This document shows positions 11,182 to 22,640 of a DNA stretch of 64,000 nucleotides, piece by piece. The DNA is taken from assembly GCF_003589595.1 (NCBI RefSeq), contig NW_020653713.1, forward strand, positions 6,796,691 to 6,860,690, given 5' to 3'. The position numbers and the translations under genes are program-made. The stretch comes from Hyposmocoma kahamanoa. Its lineage: Eukaryota > Arthropoda > Insecta > Lepidoptera > Cosmopterigidae. Position 1 is the stretch's first letter; the number at the start of each line of letters is the position of its first letter. Below the pieces are notes generated by a model. It saw nothing but the letters and a program-made list of their open reading frames with translations. It was not told the DNA's origin and did no database searches.

Positions 11182-11907
11182 CAGAGATGGGCAGTGGGTT
11201 AAAACCCAATCAACCCGCCCGAGTTTTAAGCGAGTTTTAACCCATTTCTGCCCAAAATCGTAGGCAGAAATGGCGAATACAGAATTTAGTATAATTATAC
11301 ACTTATTACAAATTTCGATATAAAAAATCTTTTTAAAAGAGAAAAAGAAGCATCTCTACACAATACCCACTTCGCAGTCCTGTGGATTGTCACTACTGAG
11401 GATGCACTTTACGATTCGACTTTTATGAACATCGATTCAAGTGCATATGATCTAACGATTTTTTGTATTGATTTGTTTCAATGCGATTTTCAAGCCAATT
11501 GATTCAATACAAAGGCAAATCGAATCGTCCTGATCAAACTGCCTCCGTGGCCGAACAATTACCATGACAGTCCCAGGTTCGATTCCCGGGCCGGGAGAAA
11601 TATTTGTATGGCCTACATTATTTCTCTCGTGAGTTTGGGTGTAATTTGTGGTTGTCTATGTGTGTGTCCATGGCACCTGCGACACAGGGTTTAACTAGAG
11701 CGGGGCTATGTTGAGTGTGTGTGTTATTATTATAGCAATATAAACATTTTTTAATAATATGATTTTATTTGAACATAACTCGATTTACAACAAATATTGT
11801 AAATAGTTTTTGCCATATATTTCGGGCATTAATGGGGTTTAACCCAATTTAAGCCCGGGTATTAAACAAAGTGCCGAGTTAAAACCCGGGCCGCTTGCTC
11901 ATATCTG
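11182..11907. mobile_element. hAT-like non-autonomous transposon with nested SINE
   Basis: The left end CAGAGATGGGCA and the right end, complement CAGATATGAGCA, match the CAGRGATGGGCA style of many hAT elements. Inside both ends are paired GGGTTAAAACCC-type blocks in inverted arrangement. The flanking octamers TGTGGGAT (11174-11181) and TACAGGAT (11908-11915) differ by three transitions, compatible with a decayed 8-bp target duplication. No transposase frame remains. A SINE-1 copy at 11539-11735 lies inside and is therefore younger. Confidence 0.65.
11539..11735 (+). repeat. SINE-1 copy 2 with a head deletion, nested in hAT-like element
   Basis: The head reads CTGCCTCCGTGGCCGAACAA and keeps the B-box GGTTCGATTCCCGGGCCGGG, but about 25 bp between the boxes present in other copies are missing, which shortens the A-to-B spacing. 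The body and the GTGTTATTATTAT tail are intact. It sits within 11182-11907. Confidence 0.8.
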
Positions 11908-12244
11908 TACAGGATGCACATTTTTTTCACATTTGGTGGGTTCAATGAGGTAAGCTTTTTAGAAGTATTTGGTGCTGTATTACTTAATTATACAATAAAA
12001 ATTATGTCTCTTTCCCTTCTTGTCTCATAATCGTCGGACACCCTGTAGACAACAGACACATGTTCACAATTTTACATGATGTTAAACTACCAAGTGACCG
12101 ACATCGGTACGAGTTTGTTTAAAAAACTACCTATTTAACATAATTTGTTTTATGCTTATTCATACATATGTAGAGATCTATTAGTTTTGATGTAAAAAAT
12201 TATGTTGATTTAATCACATTTCTAATCAATCCTTTGGCATTGTA

Positions 12245-12465
12245 GTAAGCCGTTCAGCTGAAGACCATCTATATCATCTCTCAGAACTTTAAATTAACCT
12301 GGCATTGCCTCTGTGCCCATCACCCTGAGACATAAGTTGACAAGTCCTATGTACCTGTAATTTCACCAGCACCCTTACCCTTCGAAACCGGAACTGGCAG
12401 AAATAGGTAAGATGGCAGTACTTCCTTGGACAAACTCTTTCACAAGGAGGTACATTATGGTAGAT
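12245..12465 (-). repeat. Family A copy (minus strand)
   Basis: The plus strand shows CACCCTGAGACATAAGTTGA, TGTAATTTCACCAGCACCCT, a TTCGAAACCGGAACTGGCAG region and CACAAGGAGGTAC. The 3' end is degenerate, so TATTATAAAAA is not recognisable. Confidence 0.65.
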
Positions 12466-13071
12466 GCGTATATATTTGAAGGTGAGAGATAGAAACTTAA
12501 ATGCTAAACAATATTTTTATTACAGAGCGTTTTAATGAGAACGAGGCTTTTAATTAGGCATTTAAAATCAATATTAATGTCAAATAAAAATGTTAAATAA
12601 AAACGGTAGGATTTGATGTCTTTTACCATTGCGTGAGTTTTTGCATTCTAAAGCAATGGCTGTAAAAAAATCAAATTCTAAAATATGGACTTATTGTCCT
12701 TTACCTCTGACCAACAGATACAATTCTTTAATTATTTATTTATTTTATTACTTTTCTTAGGATTAAGTTTTTCTAAAATTTACAAAAAAATTTTGCCTTA
12801 AACAAGTGCATGACTTTGGAACTTTAATGTGAAAATTAATAAATTTTTGAGGCCGAGACATTTTGAAAATATGTATTTAACTTGAAAGTGACAAAACACT
12901 ACCGTCGATGCGTAACAAATCAAATGCAAACAGACGATCTCGATGGTCCAACGGTTTCCGCTATGGGCGGATATACAAGTTTCGACTCCCGAAAGGACCA
13001 AAAGTCACAACTTCATTTAAGGGGCAATACGCGCTTCTATAACTATTATTATATACTATATATACTATTAA

Positions 13072-13300
13072 CTGCCTCCGTGGCCGAACGGTTACCATAC
13101 CGGACTGCCACGCAGAGGTCCCCGGGTTCGATTCCCGGGCCGGGAGAAATATTTGTATGGCCTACATTTATTTCTCTCGTGAGTTTGGGTGTAATTTGTG
13201 GTTGTCTATGTGTGTGTCCATGGCACCCGCGACACAGGGTTTCCCTAGTGCGGGGCTATGTTGAGTGTGTGCGTTATTATTATTATTATTATTATATATA
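13072..13300 (+). repeat. SINE-1 copy 3, full length
   Basis: The best-preserved plus-strand copy. The head CTGCCTCCGTGGCCGAACGG, the B-box in CCCGGGTTCGATTCCCGGGC, the conserved body with TTTCTCTCGTGAGTTTGGGT, and a long TTATTATTATT tail are all present. The ATT tail length polymorphism between copies suggests slippage or template-primed tail formation. The overlapping open frame 12882-13301 is not a gene. Confidence 0.85.
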
Positions 13301-13339
13301 ACAAGAGTTCGGATAATATTCTTCTTTATTAGATAAACT

Positions 13340-13630
13340 ATAGTGAAACAAAAACTTTAAAGGTTTATTATACAGCTTCTGCGTAGTTCGATGACAAAAT
13401 TCCATGGTAGTAGCGCGTTTAGCTCTTGCAAGTATTCTCGATCAAAGATGTTTGAAATAAATATTGTACATGATAAATGTGCATTTACAAAGAGCAGCCT
13501 ATAGAGTTTCTTGCTAATTCTTCTCAAGGGACTGTGCTTTACGAATGAGCAGTACAGTTTAATCAATATGACAATTTCAAGTGTTTTTTATTTACCTATG
13601 AAATAAAGAGGAATTGACTTTGACTTTGAC
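13340..13630 (+). repeat. LINE-type 3' tail with TTTGAC repeats
   Basis: A block containing GTTTCTTGCTAATTCTTCTC is followed by AATAAAGAGGAATTGACTTTGACTTTGACC. The same block occurs inverted near 63655-63800 (GTCAAAGTCAAAG, then GAACGAGCAAGAAACTC). Short tandem 3' tails and 5' truncation are typical of non-LTR retrotransposons. No coding sequence is retained. Confidence 0.55.
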
Positions 13631-13959
13631 CAATTTGGGGAATGATCTTTTCTAAATTGGTTTTGGTCTGGGTGATTATAGTTGATGAAATATTATTTGC
13701 ACCGATGAATGTTATCGCTTGGAACGGCTGATCCTTTTTATTACAATAGCTTAATAAAACTATTAACACTTCTTTTACTTAAAATGCACATCGACTTGAT
13801 GATCTTGGTCCATCGTACGGCTCATGGGCGCGCTAATGCTTTTTCTGAATTCTAATTTTGAATTATTTCTTTAGTCATAAAATCGTAAATTTTTTTAAAC
13901 TGTGTGTACTCCATAGGTTGCCTATTTGGGTCATGTACATAACATATGTATATCACCTA

Positions 13960-14105
13960 TTGCACACTAAAAGGATGGGCGAAGCAGCTGGGAAGCGGAA
14001 GATTGAAATCAGGGAGTGGACCGGCATCAAGACCGTGGAACAACTGTTCAGGCTAGCTCTGGATAAAGAAAGATATAAAAACCCGACTACTGACTCTTTT
14101 CTTAT
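13960..14105 (+). pseudogene. LINE relic, C-terminal tail
   Basis: The frame encodes GKRKIEIREWTGIKTVEQLF followed by LALDKERYK. This matches the C-terminal motif of the larger relic at 50560-51134 (IREWTGVTSAEKLCRMALDRDKF), so the two belong to one LINE family. Only the last 45 or so residues survive. No RT or endonuclease motifs remain. Confidence 0.6.
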
Positions 14106-14159
14106 TAATTCAGCAAAGTTAGTCGCGCGTGAAGATTATCAAGTTCAGAGTTAAGTGCC

Positions 14160-15655
14160 AATGCGTACACGTGTTTGGACTAGTTGTTTACACTATACAA
14201 ATGGCACGTGCGCTACCGAGATGGCTCACTCTTTTGTCCTATTGTACTCGAAAGATAAAAAGATAAGACGAAACGATGCAAATAATATTTTCGTCAACTA
14301 TTACAGTAAGGTGATCCAGCACATTAATGAAAATAAAACTCTTCAATTACATATGATAACCGTCCGTATCTAGCAGACTCCTTGAAATCTTTTACTTATT
14401 TCTTAGCAAAACCAAATAAACTGCGAACTCATGAAAGACACCACAGGTATATTCAATTAAGTTTGTACGTCGCGGATCACATCTTAATGATGCGTAAAAC
14501 AGTTAGCACCTCGCGCGTTAATTGCACCTTTTAATCTCCATTTATCGCGTTCAATCAGTCCATCTTGGTTTGCAACAGATTGAAATTTTAACATAACTAG
14601 ACTTTGAGTGATTTATAGAGTCGTAATAAATATTTTCTTGCTACCGAACTCATATCAACAGATACGACGTATGAATATCGGGTTGTTATTTGTTACATCG
14701 TATCCCGAGAATTAACACATGCCCAACATTAAGGTGCATAATACACGTATGTACATTTATAGATTTTAAAATCTTTCGTGCTGGCTTACTAGATGAATGA
14801 ACGAATGAAATAGACACATAAAATTGCAGTGGCAACACAGAAGGGTAATTTAAATATCAAAATAGTCAGTTTACCAACTGGCGGTCTATTGATATGTTGC
14901 AATTTCTTCCAGGCGAGCTCAGATAGAAATTTCGGATATGCAGAAGTGGTGCAACCAATCGAAACATAATAAGTACTAATATTGTACACTCATTGCAGAG
15001 GCCGGGACGTCAGGAATTGCTGGACGGGTATGAGTTACAAGACCGAGCGCCAGCGAAGCGTTATATTAATACAAGTCAAGCAATCTCTGTTCCCGCCGAG
15101 GCTTATATAACAATTTTCACTGACAATGTGTGGAAATAAAGACAAGAAGATGTATAAAAGAAAAAGTAAAAAAAATGTTAATTAAAATCAAAAGTAATAT
15201 TTGACACAGTATTTGCAGGCATTTTTGTTATGGCTCTTCTCACTAGAACCTATTTTCGCGACGATTATAGAAAAAAGCCCGAAAAAACAGAAAAGAATGC
15301 CAAAACACTTTAGTTTATTTTACCGCCTTTTAAAATTTATACGATTAACTTACGATGCAATTACGAACACTTAGTAGTTGGCTGTATGAGTTTTTCTTTT
15401 GCTTGTTTACATAGTTCATTGTTAGTAGTTACATTTAAAAGTTTAGAGATTTCATACATACTTTGTAGGTCTTGGCCGAGAAGAAGTCGCACGGTCCTTA
15501 TATAACAAACTTTCCGTGTTCGTGTTTTGAAAGTAATACAAACATTTTCGAGCATGTTTGAGAAAAAAACATATGAGAATGTAGATGGAATACTGATATA
15601 TACATTTAAATAATATAAATACATAAAAATAATAATAGCTTAGGTAGACCCTCCA
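14160..15655. other. Unassigned AT-rich DNA
   Basis: Short open frames at 14155-14373, 14789-14989 and 15361-15658 carry no recognisable motif. No repeat boundary or RNA gene was identified. Confidence 0.35.
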
Positions 15656-15659
15656 CAAC

Positions 15660-16020
15660 TATGTATCCAGAAGCAGGTACCCTAAACAAAGATGAACCCT
15701 ACCGTGTTGGATATCACTCTGAGCGACAAAATGAAAAACACAAATCCGGAGTCGCACCAAGCGTAACGTGTGGCGTAAGCTATGTGACAAGCGAAATAAG
15801 CCGTCATATAAGCCGCAGAAGCGATGGCCTGTAGAACAGAAGAGAGCTGGAGTGGGGACCTACTGGTCCGGTCCAGAAGCGACGGTCCTCAGAGGCAAGA
15901 TGGACCGACGATACAATCAAAGTAACCAGAAAAATTTAGATGCAAATAGCCCACATTCCGAAAAGATGGCGTGGAAAGTTTAGACTCTGCAGTGGATGAT
16001 TAAAGGCTGACGAAACAGTC
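15660..16020 (+). pseudogene. LINE relic, RT C-terminal region
   Basis: Read across frame breaks, the segment contains a basic block RRSSEARWTDDTIKV, resembling the RPxxRWTDDxxKV motif near the C-terminus of RTE-like LINE polymerases in insects. Stops and shifts interrupt it. It precedes a different LINE relic at 16380 and a MITE at 16182. Confidence 0.45.
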
Positions 16021-16181
16021 AAAGTTAAATTAAATAATCTTTATGTCGTAGGTAAGTAAATTACACCATTACATCAGCGCATTTACACCTCCACCATAAA
16101 ATTATATAAATCGCTAAACATGAACGCTTTTTACGGACTTTTATTCTTGTTGTGAGCGCTAGAGGCAATGCACGTACCATA

Positions 16182-16283
16182 TACAGTCAACAGCACATCA
16201 AGCTACACACTGACGTATCTTGTTGCGTTGCACTGGAGGCGATTTTCAAACAAAAATGTGTAGTCTGATGCGCTGTTGTCCGT
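16182..16283. mobile_element. MITE family G, copy 1
   Basis: Ends TACAGTCAACAGCACATCA and the complement of the right end (TACGGACAACAGCGCATCA) form about 30-bp inverted repeats around a 50-bp core holding CGTTGCACTGGAG. Related copies lie at 57845-57930 and 59311-59429. No coding capacity. Confidence 0.65.
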
Positions 16284-16379
16284 ACCATCAAAATACACTA
16301 CACGCAGGCGTGTCCATTTTCCACAAAACGGAGTCGCTTTGAGCTGACTCCGACTTTTTGTGATATATCCATACCAATA

Positions 16380-17010
16380 GCCGACTGTCTCCAGCTACTT
16401 GGAATGGATCTGCCGTCCAATTTGAATTTCGGCAGATACATTGAACCCATGGCCAAAATTGGCAGCAAGGAAACTTGTCATCCTTTCCTGGGTGAGGTTA
16501 CACCGGGACAGTCGCTTCAGCTGTACCAAGCACAAGTGCGGTCGTGCATGGAGTACTGCTGCTACCTTTGGGATGGGTCTGCTACATATCAACTGACCAG
16601 TTTGGATTCAATTGACAACCGTATCAAGAGGCTTATAGGTGACTCGGAATTAGTGGAAGCGAAGCTAGAGCCGTAAGTTGCCTGCTTATCGGTATTTTAC
16701 AGGATATATCACTGAGAGTGTGCGATAAAACTACACAATTTAATTCCGCCTTTCCCTTTCTATCACCGGGGGACTAGGCGTAGGCTTGGGTTCCAAACCT
16801 ATGTTGTGGATATTCCAAAGATTTGCACGAAGCGTTACGCTTCCACATTTATATGGCGAACGGCTATGGAGTGGAATTCCCTCTCTGCAGACTTGTTCCC
16901 TGAACGTTATAACTTGTGCCCTTTCAAGGCGAGAGTGAATAGACTTTATTTAGGTGCGCATGCTCCATCGTCGACCTGATCGTCCCTTTTCCATCAGGTG
17001 AGATGGAGGT
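16380..17010 (+). pseudogene. CR1-like LINE relic, C-terminus of ORF2
   Basis: The open frame 16404-16676 encodes LNFGRYIEPMAKIGSK, then TPGQSLQLYQAQVRSCMEYC, YLWDGSATYQL, LDSIDNRIKRLIG. This is the thumb/C-terminal region of CR1- or Jockey-type reverse transcriptases. Beyond 16676 the homologous reading continues in shifted frames to a FKARVNRLYLG-like end near 16955, followed by a short tail. The RT palm is absent (5' truncation), and frameshifts and stops make it a pseudogene. I am confident it is LINE-derived and less sure of the clade. Confidence 0.75.
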
Positions 17011-17480
17011 CAAATGCGTATTTATATTTTATAACAAAAAATATATCAACAATGTACCTACATCCATGTCTAAGAAAAATTTCATAGAAACCATCATCTG
17101 AATTTAAGATATGAGACTAGATTTAAGCATCGACACGTGTTTTTTCTAATATCATAGATACATTTAATATACCCATTAATTATTTTCAATATTTAACAAG
17201 AAATTCTGCTTAAAGATTCGAAATCTGTATGTTTTAATCCTTTTATGATCATAATTAAAACGTCTAAATACATGTATGGTGAGGATTAAACAAAATACTA
17301 AGTAGTAGAATAGCTATATTGTTATAAATTTATATTAATAACTTGAAAAAAAAATATATATAATATAAAAGTTTTATATCTATTTCCATTGACCTGCTAT
17401 CTAATAGACGGCAAAGAAAGTCGTTCAAAAAAAAACAAAGATCTGCAACAAGCACATAGAAAAATTGATATGGTCTGTTT
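17011..17480. other. AT-rich DNA, nothing recognised
   Basis: No repeat ends, RNA genes or plausible coding frames were seen between the LINE relic and the tRNA-like element. Confidence 0.4.
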
Positions 17481-17483
17481 TTT

Positions 17484-17556
17484 CGTTCCGTAGCTCAGTT
17501 GGGAGAGCGTCAACCACGGTATAGGAAACATGCTGGTTCAACTCCAACCGGATCGA
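17484..17556 (+). repeat. tRNA-like family E, copy 1
   Basis: A 73-nt unit with acceptor arms CGTTCCG / CGGATCG, an A-box TAGCTCAGTTGGG, a degenerate B-box GGTTCAACTCC, and a 3' body later shared by other copies (AACTAGTGGAGTAATTTCAC). The anticodon arm does not fold cleanly, so it is not a functional tRNA. Other copies are at 40033, 40806, 43691 and 43860. It is best called a tRNA-derived repeat. Confidence 0.65.
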
Positions 17557-18139
17557 AGGAATTTTTCTTTGCGTTCGATTTTTGCATAAAAACTAGTGGA
17601 GTAATTTCACAAAAATAATATTTGAGGATCATGGCAGTAAAACATCTTAATATTCATGTGATATTCAATAAATTTAATATTTATTTACCAAACTGATCTA
17701 TTAATTAATTAATATTTTATTACATTTAGATAACAATAGCAGGACAAACAAACATTATTATTAAGCAGCAGCAATGAAACGTCGACAAGACTGTATTTAA
17801 ATAATTTTCCAAATTGCAATAAACAAGCACTAGTAGAGGTCTGCCAATAAAAAAATTCAATGTCTCCGTCGGTATTCGAACTTATGACCCTCGCTTCCGC
17901 AATGAAGCGGGTCAACGAGCCGGCCGCCTTGATAGTTGACGTCTAATCGAAACCTGATGATGATCACAGACAGTTGATCAACCCGTTAATATGATAATCC
18001 GCTTCCTGTTGCGCGGCAGTCGGCGCGGGCGCACCGTTCACCTTAATCGCAATTATACGCTTCATTTGACGTTTTATGAGCGATTTTCTATTTTTGATAG
18101 ACTCGTAAGCAAACGGCAAATGTACCAAAAATTTTTATT

Positions 18140-18439
18140 TTACCATTACTGCGTTCTGGTTTTGAAGGATAAGGGTGCTGGTGAAACTATAGGCACATGG
18201 AACTTGTAAACTCCTGTCTCAGGGTGACGGGCGCAGTGACTGTACCCATAAGATCTTTGCGATTTAAACCTCTGAATGGCACTGCAACTGTTACGGATAG
18301 GCGCGTCGCTTACCACCAGGTCCACGACTGGTTCGTCCCGTCTTGGTATTATAAAAAGAAAAGTTTATTTTCATTTATATACAGACGCTTTCGGATATTG
18401 CTACACCGAAGACAATTCTGCTAAGCAGAACAGTTATAA
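18140..18439 (+). repeat. Family A copy and source-like locus of the 222-bp retrocopy
   Basis: Family A begins near GCGTTCTGGTTTTGAAGGAT, passes CTCAGGGTGACGGGCGCAGT and ends CTTGGTATTATAAAAAG at about 18358. The sequence 18218-18439, including about 80 bp 3' of the element, is nearly identical to the reverse complement of 10689-10910. The 5' part present here but absent there makes this locus, or a sister copy, the likely template. Confidence 0.75.
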
Positions 18440-18449
18440 TAACATTCTG

Positions 18450-20035
18450 AACAAATTGCACTCAAAATTATGCAAGCTATACCTTAATAGCATTTAAAAT
18501 AAGGCGAATCACATGAATAAGAAAGTATAAAACAAATCATTCCAGTTGACACTTCAATTAATATTAAATAAGCTTAATCTGTTTACAAAATCAAATAAAC
18601 ATCTCAAACATCGAATGACATGGGATCGGTCGTCGCGTGGTCGTTACGTTGTCGTGTCATGAGTCGTGACTTGTGCCCGCTAATTATATTCAATTTCAAT
18701 TCAAATGCCATTTACGAATTTCCATCTTTAGCAAACAACCTAAAGTGTTTAACAAAGTCAAAGAGAAATTTATAAAAAAACAGAATTAATACATAATTAC
18801 TGAATAATTGAACAAATAAGGAAAAACAAAATAACAAATAAATATACAAAAGTTACAGTATCATCGCCAGCCACGATGTGTGAAAGTTAAGTTTGGTCAT
18901 TTCCCGCCTAACTGTGTCTGTTTGTACAGAAACAGAACAAGTCAATTTCGAGTGATTTTGCGATGTATTATTAAAAAATCTCAATTCACGCACCAGTTAT
19001 GTAAAATTTCAATGAACATAGTTTTTAATGCGAATTATTATTTTTTTGCTACGGTTATTATCAGGTTATTACCAATTGACAATTTATAATCTAAAAATCC
19101 GCGATATTTTGCCGCAACATGTAAATAATTAGGTTAATTATCAAATAAAGTGCCAAATCGAATATTTGCCGGAAAGGTTAAAGTGTTTAGTTGCTTTTGA
19201 ATTATTCATGTGTCCTCCCGCGGTCGCACCGGTAAGGCAAGGTACATCGTGATTTACTTGTAGAAACTATAAAATGAAACAAGTTTACGTGATTAGTGTT
19301 TAATTAAAATTTTGTGTCAGATTAGAAAACTTTTTATAAACATATTAGGATGTTAACGGGTTTTTACAAAATTATCACTCATATTTTCAATAATGAACAC
19401 ATAACCATACAGGCTGTTGTAACGACCACATTAGCATTATAAATAATAAGTAAATAAATATTAGAATACATTATCTTTATTTATTTATTAATTTATTTAA
19501 AGATACACCATCAACTTAACACAAAACAATCTTAGAAATAAATATACATACGTTCACCATGCGAGGTGCCAAGTCGCTACAGGTGTTATGTACACACATG
19601 CACTAAACATTTAGAGTAAGCCTATGAGATACAAAAAATAATCTAAAATAATAATAACAATAATAATAAAAAACCATTAAAAACATTGACTTATTAGAAA
19701 TGTAATATTACAGCAATAATTTGATTTAAGATAGAAACAATATTGCTTGCACATGCGAATAAGTTGTTTTGTGTTCCGTACACGAAAGATGTCTATGTCA
19801 CTGTCGCTAGTCACAGTCAAGTCATTGTATGACTGCATTAGTCTATTCAATACCTTCCGAGATTAGTTCGGCCACTAGATAAAACAAATGATTTGGCGAT
19901 GGGGACGCTAGGCACTCTACGAGGAACGTTTAAATTGATAAGGGCCAGTGCATCTGGCAACAATATATTGTGTTACTCTGATTTTTTGAATTGAAGCTAA
20001 ATGTCTCGACTTGACACTCGACTACATTGTCACTA
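18450..20035. other. Unassigned AT-rich DNA
   Basis: Apart from a short CG-bearing stretch near 18615-18685 and a small GC-rich patch near 19216-19245, nothing stands out. The open frame 18880-19089 has no recognisable motif. Confidence 0.35.
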
Positions 20036-20039
20036 TCAT

Positions 20040-20145
20040 TATCATCATTATGCTAGACGTGGAGATCGCGGGTTCGACTCCAGGTAAGACCAATATTGGA
20101 AACGACTTTTTGGTTTTGGTCTGAACGTTCTGAATAGTCAGAGTT
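20040..20145 (+). repeat. tRNA-derived SINE-3 fragment (family H)
   Basis: The B-box-like GCGGGTTCGACTCCAGGTAA is followed by GACCAATATTGGAAACGA and TTTTTGGTTTTGGTCTG. A matching piece lies at 32755-32855, and a 3' body fragment at 13630-13675 (GACCAATTTGGGG...TTGGTTTTGGTCTGGG). The A-box is not well preserved. Confidence 0.5.
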
Positions 20146-20320
20146 TTTTTATGACATCAATTGACGGCACGAACAACTCGCGCGCCTGCTGGTAAGTGAT
20201 ACGCCTATCCACAGCAGTTCCAGTGCCATTTAGAGCTTTAAATCGCAAAGATCGGAGGGGCACTGCCAGTGACGCCAGTCACTCGGAGACATTATCCCAT
20301 GTGCCTGTAATTTTATCGCT
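20145..20320 (-). repeat. Family A copy (minus strand)
   Basis: The plus strand reads TTGACGGCACGAACAACTCG, CAGTGCCATTTAGAGCTTTA and CCATGTGCCTGTAATTTT, the family A 3' portion in reverse. A separate plus-strand 3' end fragment (CTTGTTCGTCCCGTCACTTG...TATTATAAAAAA) lies at 20690-20730. Confidence 0.65.
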
Positions 20321-20689
20321 ATGGATTTACGTATTAATGAAATGTATTGTATAAAATCCTAATAAATATATACCCGTAACACTAATTGATTATTAATGAT
20401 GTGGATCGATAATAGATGCAGCGACGAAATATATTTCATTAATTAATAAAATATATATTATTTTCGGCTAAGATTGTTCAGTGGCATGAGCTCCTCTCTT
20501 CATATCTCAAAAAACTATAAGATTCCGTTGTAACACCTAAACATGCAACTACCTGAGCCCTTGCATACAAAAACTTCAATAAATATGGACTGTATAAACC
20601 TCTATCTGCAGGGTTATTATTGTAATAAATAGAAGCCACATAACAAGATATTTCTAATTAAGACTATCAGCGCAAAAGTGGTGTAAGCC

Positions 20690-20730
20690 GACTTGTTCGT
20701 CCCGTCACTTGATATTATAAAAAAAAACCC
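20690..20730 (+). repeat. Family A 3'-end fragment
   Basis: Only the terminal block ACTTGTTCGTCCCGTCACTT and the TATTATAAAAAA end are present. Just upstream (20660-20690), CTATCAGCGCAAAAGTGG matches a stretch of the RNase H LINE at 22495-22525, so this small piece is a join between two repeat types. Confidence 0.55.
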
Positions 20731-20864
20731 CACATGAAATTTTCTACAATATTATTTTAAATGATACTAAAGGACATAAGTATTTTATATTTGAATACTA
20801 TTTTCACGTATTAGAAATATAATAAAATAGTGAAATAACATCCATATATAAAATAATTACTACT

Positions 20865-21435
20865 TTTGGTATGGTATAGTATGGTCGTACTGTATGGATC
20901 AGAATGTTGGGCGATAAGAAGGGAGAATGAATGAACTGGACGAACTTGAGATGGATGACGGGCAAGGACAAGATAAGGAAAGAGTATATCGTGGGGAAGT
21001 TTGAAAGTGGCGCCAGTAGCGGAAAAGCTGAGAAGTAATAAGTTAGCGTGGTATGGACATTTTTTAAATATATAATAGACACACGCTTGGCCACAATCTG
21101 ACCTGATGTTGAGTGACATTGTGATGAGAGTGTGATGTGGTGTGTTGACGATACACTCTAGCCTTGAATAGCCCCAAATTGTACTTTTCGGGAAATACAG
21201 ATGCATGATGCGGTAGAGCATTCCATTCACGTCAAGCGGAGGGAATAATGTCATGTAACGAAACGAGTATTAGGTATGAATATGGAGGGAAGAGAAAGTC
21301 CAAGGAAAAGATGGATGGATTGTGTGAAAGATGATATGGATAAGAGAGGTATGGAAATGACGGCTGATAGGGTGAATGGAAGAAAAATACATGTTGTGCC
21401 GACCCCACCTTGCGTGGGATAAGGACACGACATCG
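20865..21435 (+). pseudogene. RTE-like LINE relic, C-terminus, split by an insertion
   Basis: Read across frames, the first part gives VLYGSECWAIRRE, then LRWMTGKDKIRKEYIVGKFE. After about 190 bp of unrelated sequence it resumes with MNMEGRESPRKRWMDCVKDD and RGMEMTADRVNGRKIHVV. These are the C-terminal motifs (LYGSECW, RWM, RPRKRWMDCV) of RTE-type polymerases in insects. The intervening 21060-21250 block has a CGCTTGGCCACAATCTGACCTGATG sequence that looks like another repeat tail. Stops and shifts make it inactive. Confidence 0.7.
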
Positions 21436-21469
21436 AAGGGACAGGAAGAGGAAGAAGTATGGTATGTTA

Positions 21470-22640
21470 CGGAGAGACGGGCTGGTGCCCGCAACTCGAC
21501 GTCCAGGTGCCTATTTTGCGTGTGGTAAGTGGCAGGGTCCTATTCGTGCCACCCAAGCTCCTACAGGAATCTCTGCAACCGTCTGGGTTTGCTAAGCTTT
21601 CGGGGAGCGAGCTCAGCACTCCAAGGTAGTTCACCCTGTAGTTGGCCACGCCGGAGCATTGTAGTAGGATGTGTAGTAGGAAGCGGCCGCTTCCTGCCCC
21701 TCCACGCACGTTCTGCATAGACGTCTGTTTGTGACACCTAAATTTCAAAAGAGGTTTATTGTATGGACAATGACCCGTTAGAATGTGAAACTCTTGCCTA
21801 CTAAGTTTGATTAATTTACGAGATGGACAGGCGTTAAGCATTGGGTGTGTTTCCCTAGTCTATCTACAAACCAGAGGGGTTGTCCATATGTTATTATAAG
21901 AAAATTTTGTACCTTTGTGTATGGTTGTTCTTGATCATTGATAGTGCAGGGACACTACGAGTTCTGGTCCTACAGTGTCCGTCATCTACCCTTTTCTGAT
22001 CCGTCCATCTGCTGCGTCATTACCACGTGAACCATTGTGTCCTTAATCCACTGTAGAGTTACATAGTTGTGTTTACATACCTCCATGAGCGCTTGATGGC
22101 ATTCATAAATAAGCCCTGAGTTTATGTCATAGCTGCTCAGTGCTGTAATTTTTGCTGTAATTATAATTATAACGCACACACTCAACATAGCCCCGCACTA
22201 GGGAAACCCTGTGTCGCGGGTGCCATGGACACACACATAGACAACCACAAATTACACCCAAACTCACGAGAGAAATAAATGTAGGCCATACAAACTTTCC
22301 CCCGGCCCGGGAATCGAACCTGGGACCTCTGCGTGGCAGTCCGGCATGGTAACCGTTCGGCCACGGAGGCAGTGCTTGAAGTACTGACATGCTATCGGAG
22401 AGTATTCCAATTGAGTGATCATTTTCTCTTCCCGCTAGGATGTACTTTAGTATCTTGAAAATAATATTGTGGAAGAAAAAAATTTCAAGTGGGTTATACC
22501 ACTTTTGCGCTGATAGCCTCAATTGTTCTACGACTTCCGGGTATTGACTCAATTTGCGAATTCTTGCGAACTCTGTTCTTCGATAGTTTCTTTACATTCT
22601 AAAGTAGCCCCAAAGAAAAGCCTATAGCTGAGTCTAAATA
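21470..22640 (-). pseudogene. LINE relic with RNase H domain, split by SINE-1
   Basis: On the minus strand the segment before the SINE encodes IGILSDSMSVLQA, an RNase H motif with its catalytic Asp (SDS). After the SINE it continues SSYDINSGLIYECHQALMEV and VTLQWIKDT, where an intact enzyme would have the GHSG motif. Further on (21841-21560) comes LSRQEFHILTGHCPYNKPL and LHILLQCSGVANYR, the cysteine/histidine-containing tail following RNase H in insect LINEs of the R1/Jockey/I groups. Multiple frameshifts are present. The SINE interruption (22145-22369) carries a 7-bp duplication, CAGTGCT on the plus strand. Confidence 0.75.
22145..22369 (-). repeat. SINE-1 copy 4, inserted in LINE RNase H domain
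   Basis: A full-length minus-strand copy with head complement CTCCGTGGCCGAACGGTTAC, the B-box and the body. CAGTGCT flanks it at 22138-22144 and 22370-22376. Without the SINE and one duplicate, the LINE reading frame is continuous across the junction, which shows that the SINE arrived later. Confidence 0.85.

Noticed and set aside
12882..13301. 139-codon open frame
   Set aside because: Its C-terminal half is a translation of SINE-1 and it ends in a Tyr run from the ATT tail.
18197..18424. 75-codon frame with an almost identical counterpart at 10704-10952
   Set aside because: The shared peptide comes from the duplicated family A segment, not from a conserved gene.
20811..21254. 147-codon minus-strand frame
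   Set aside because: It lies antisense to the RTE-like LINE relic, whose plus-strand motifs are recognisable.
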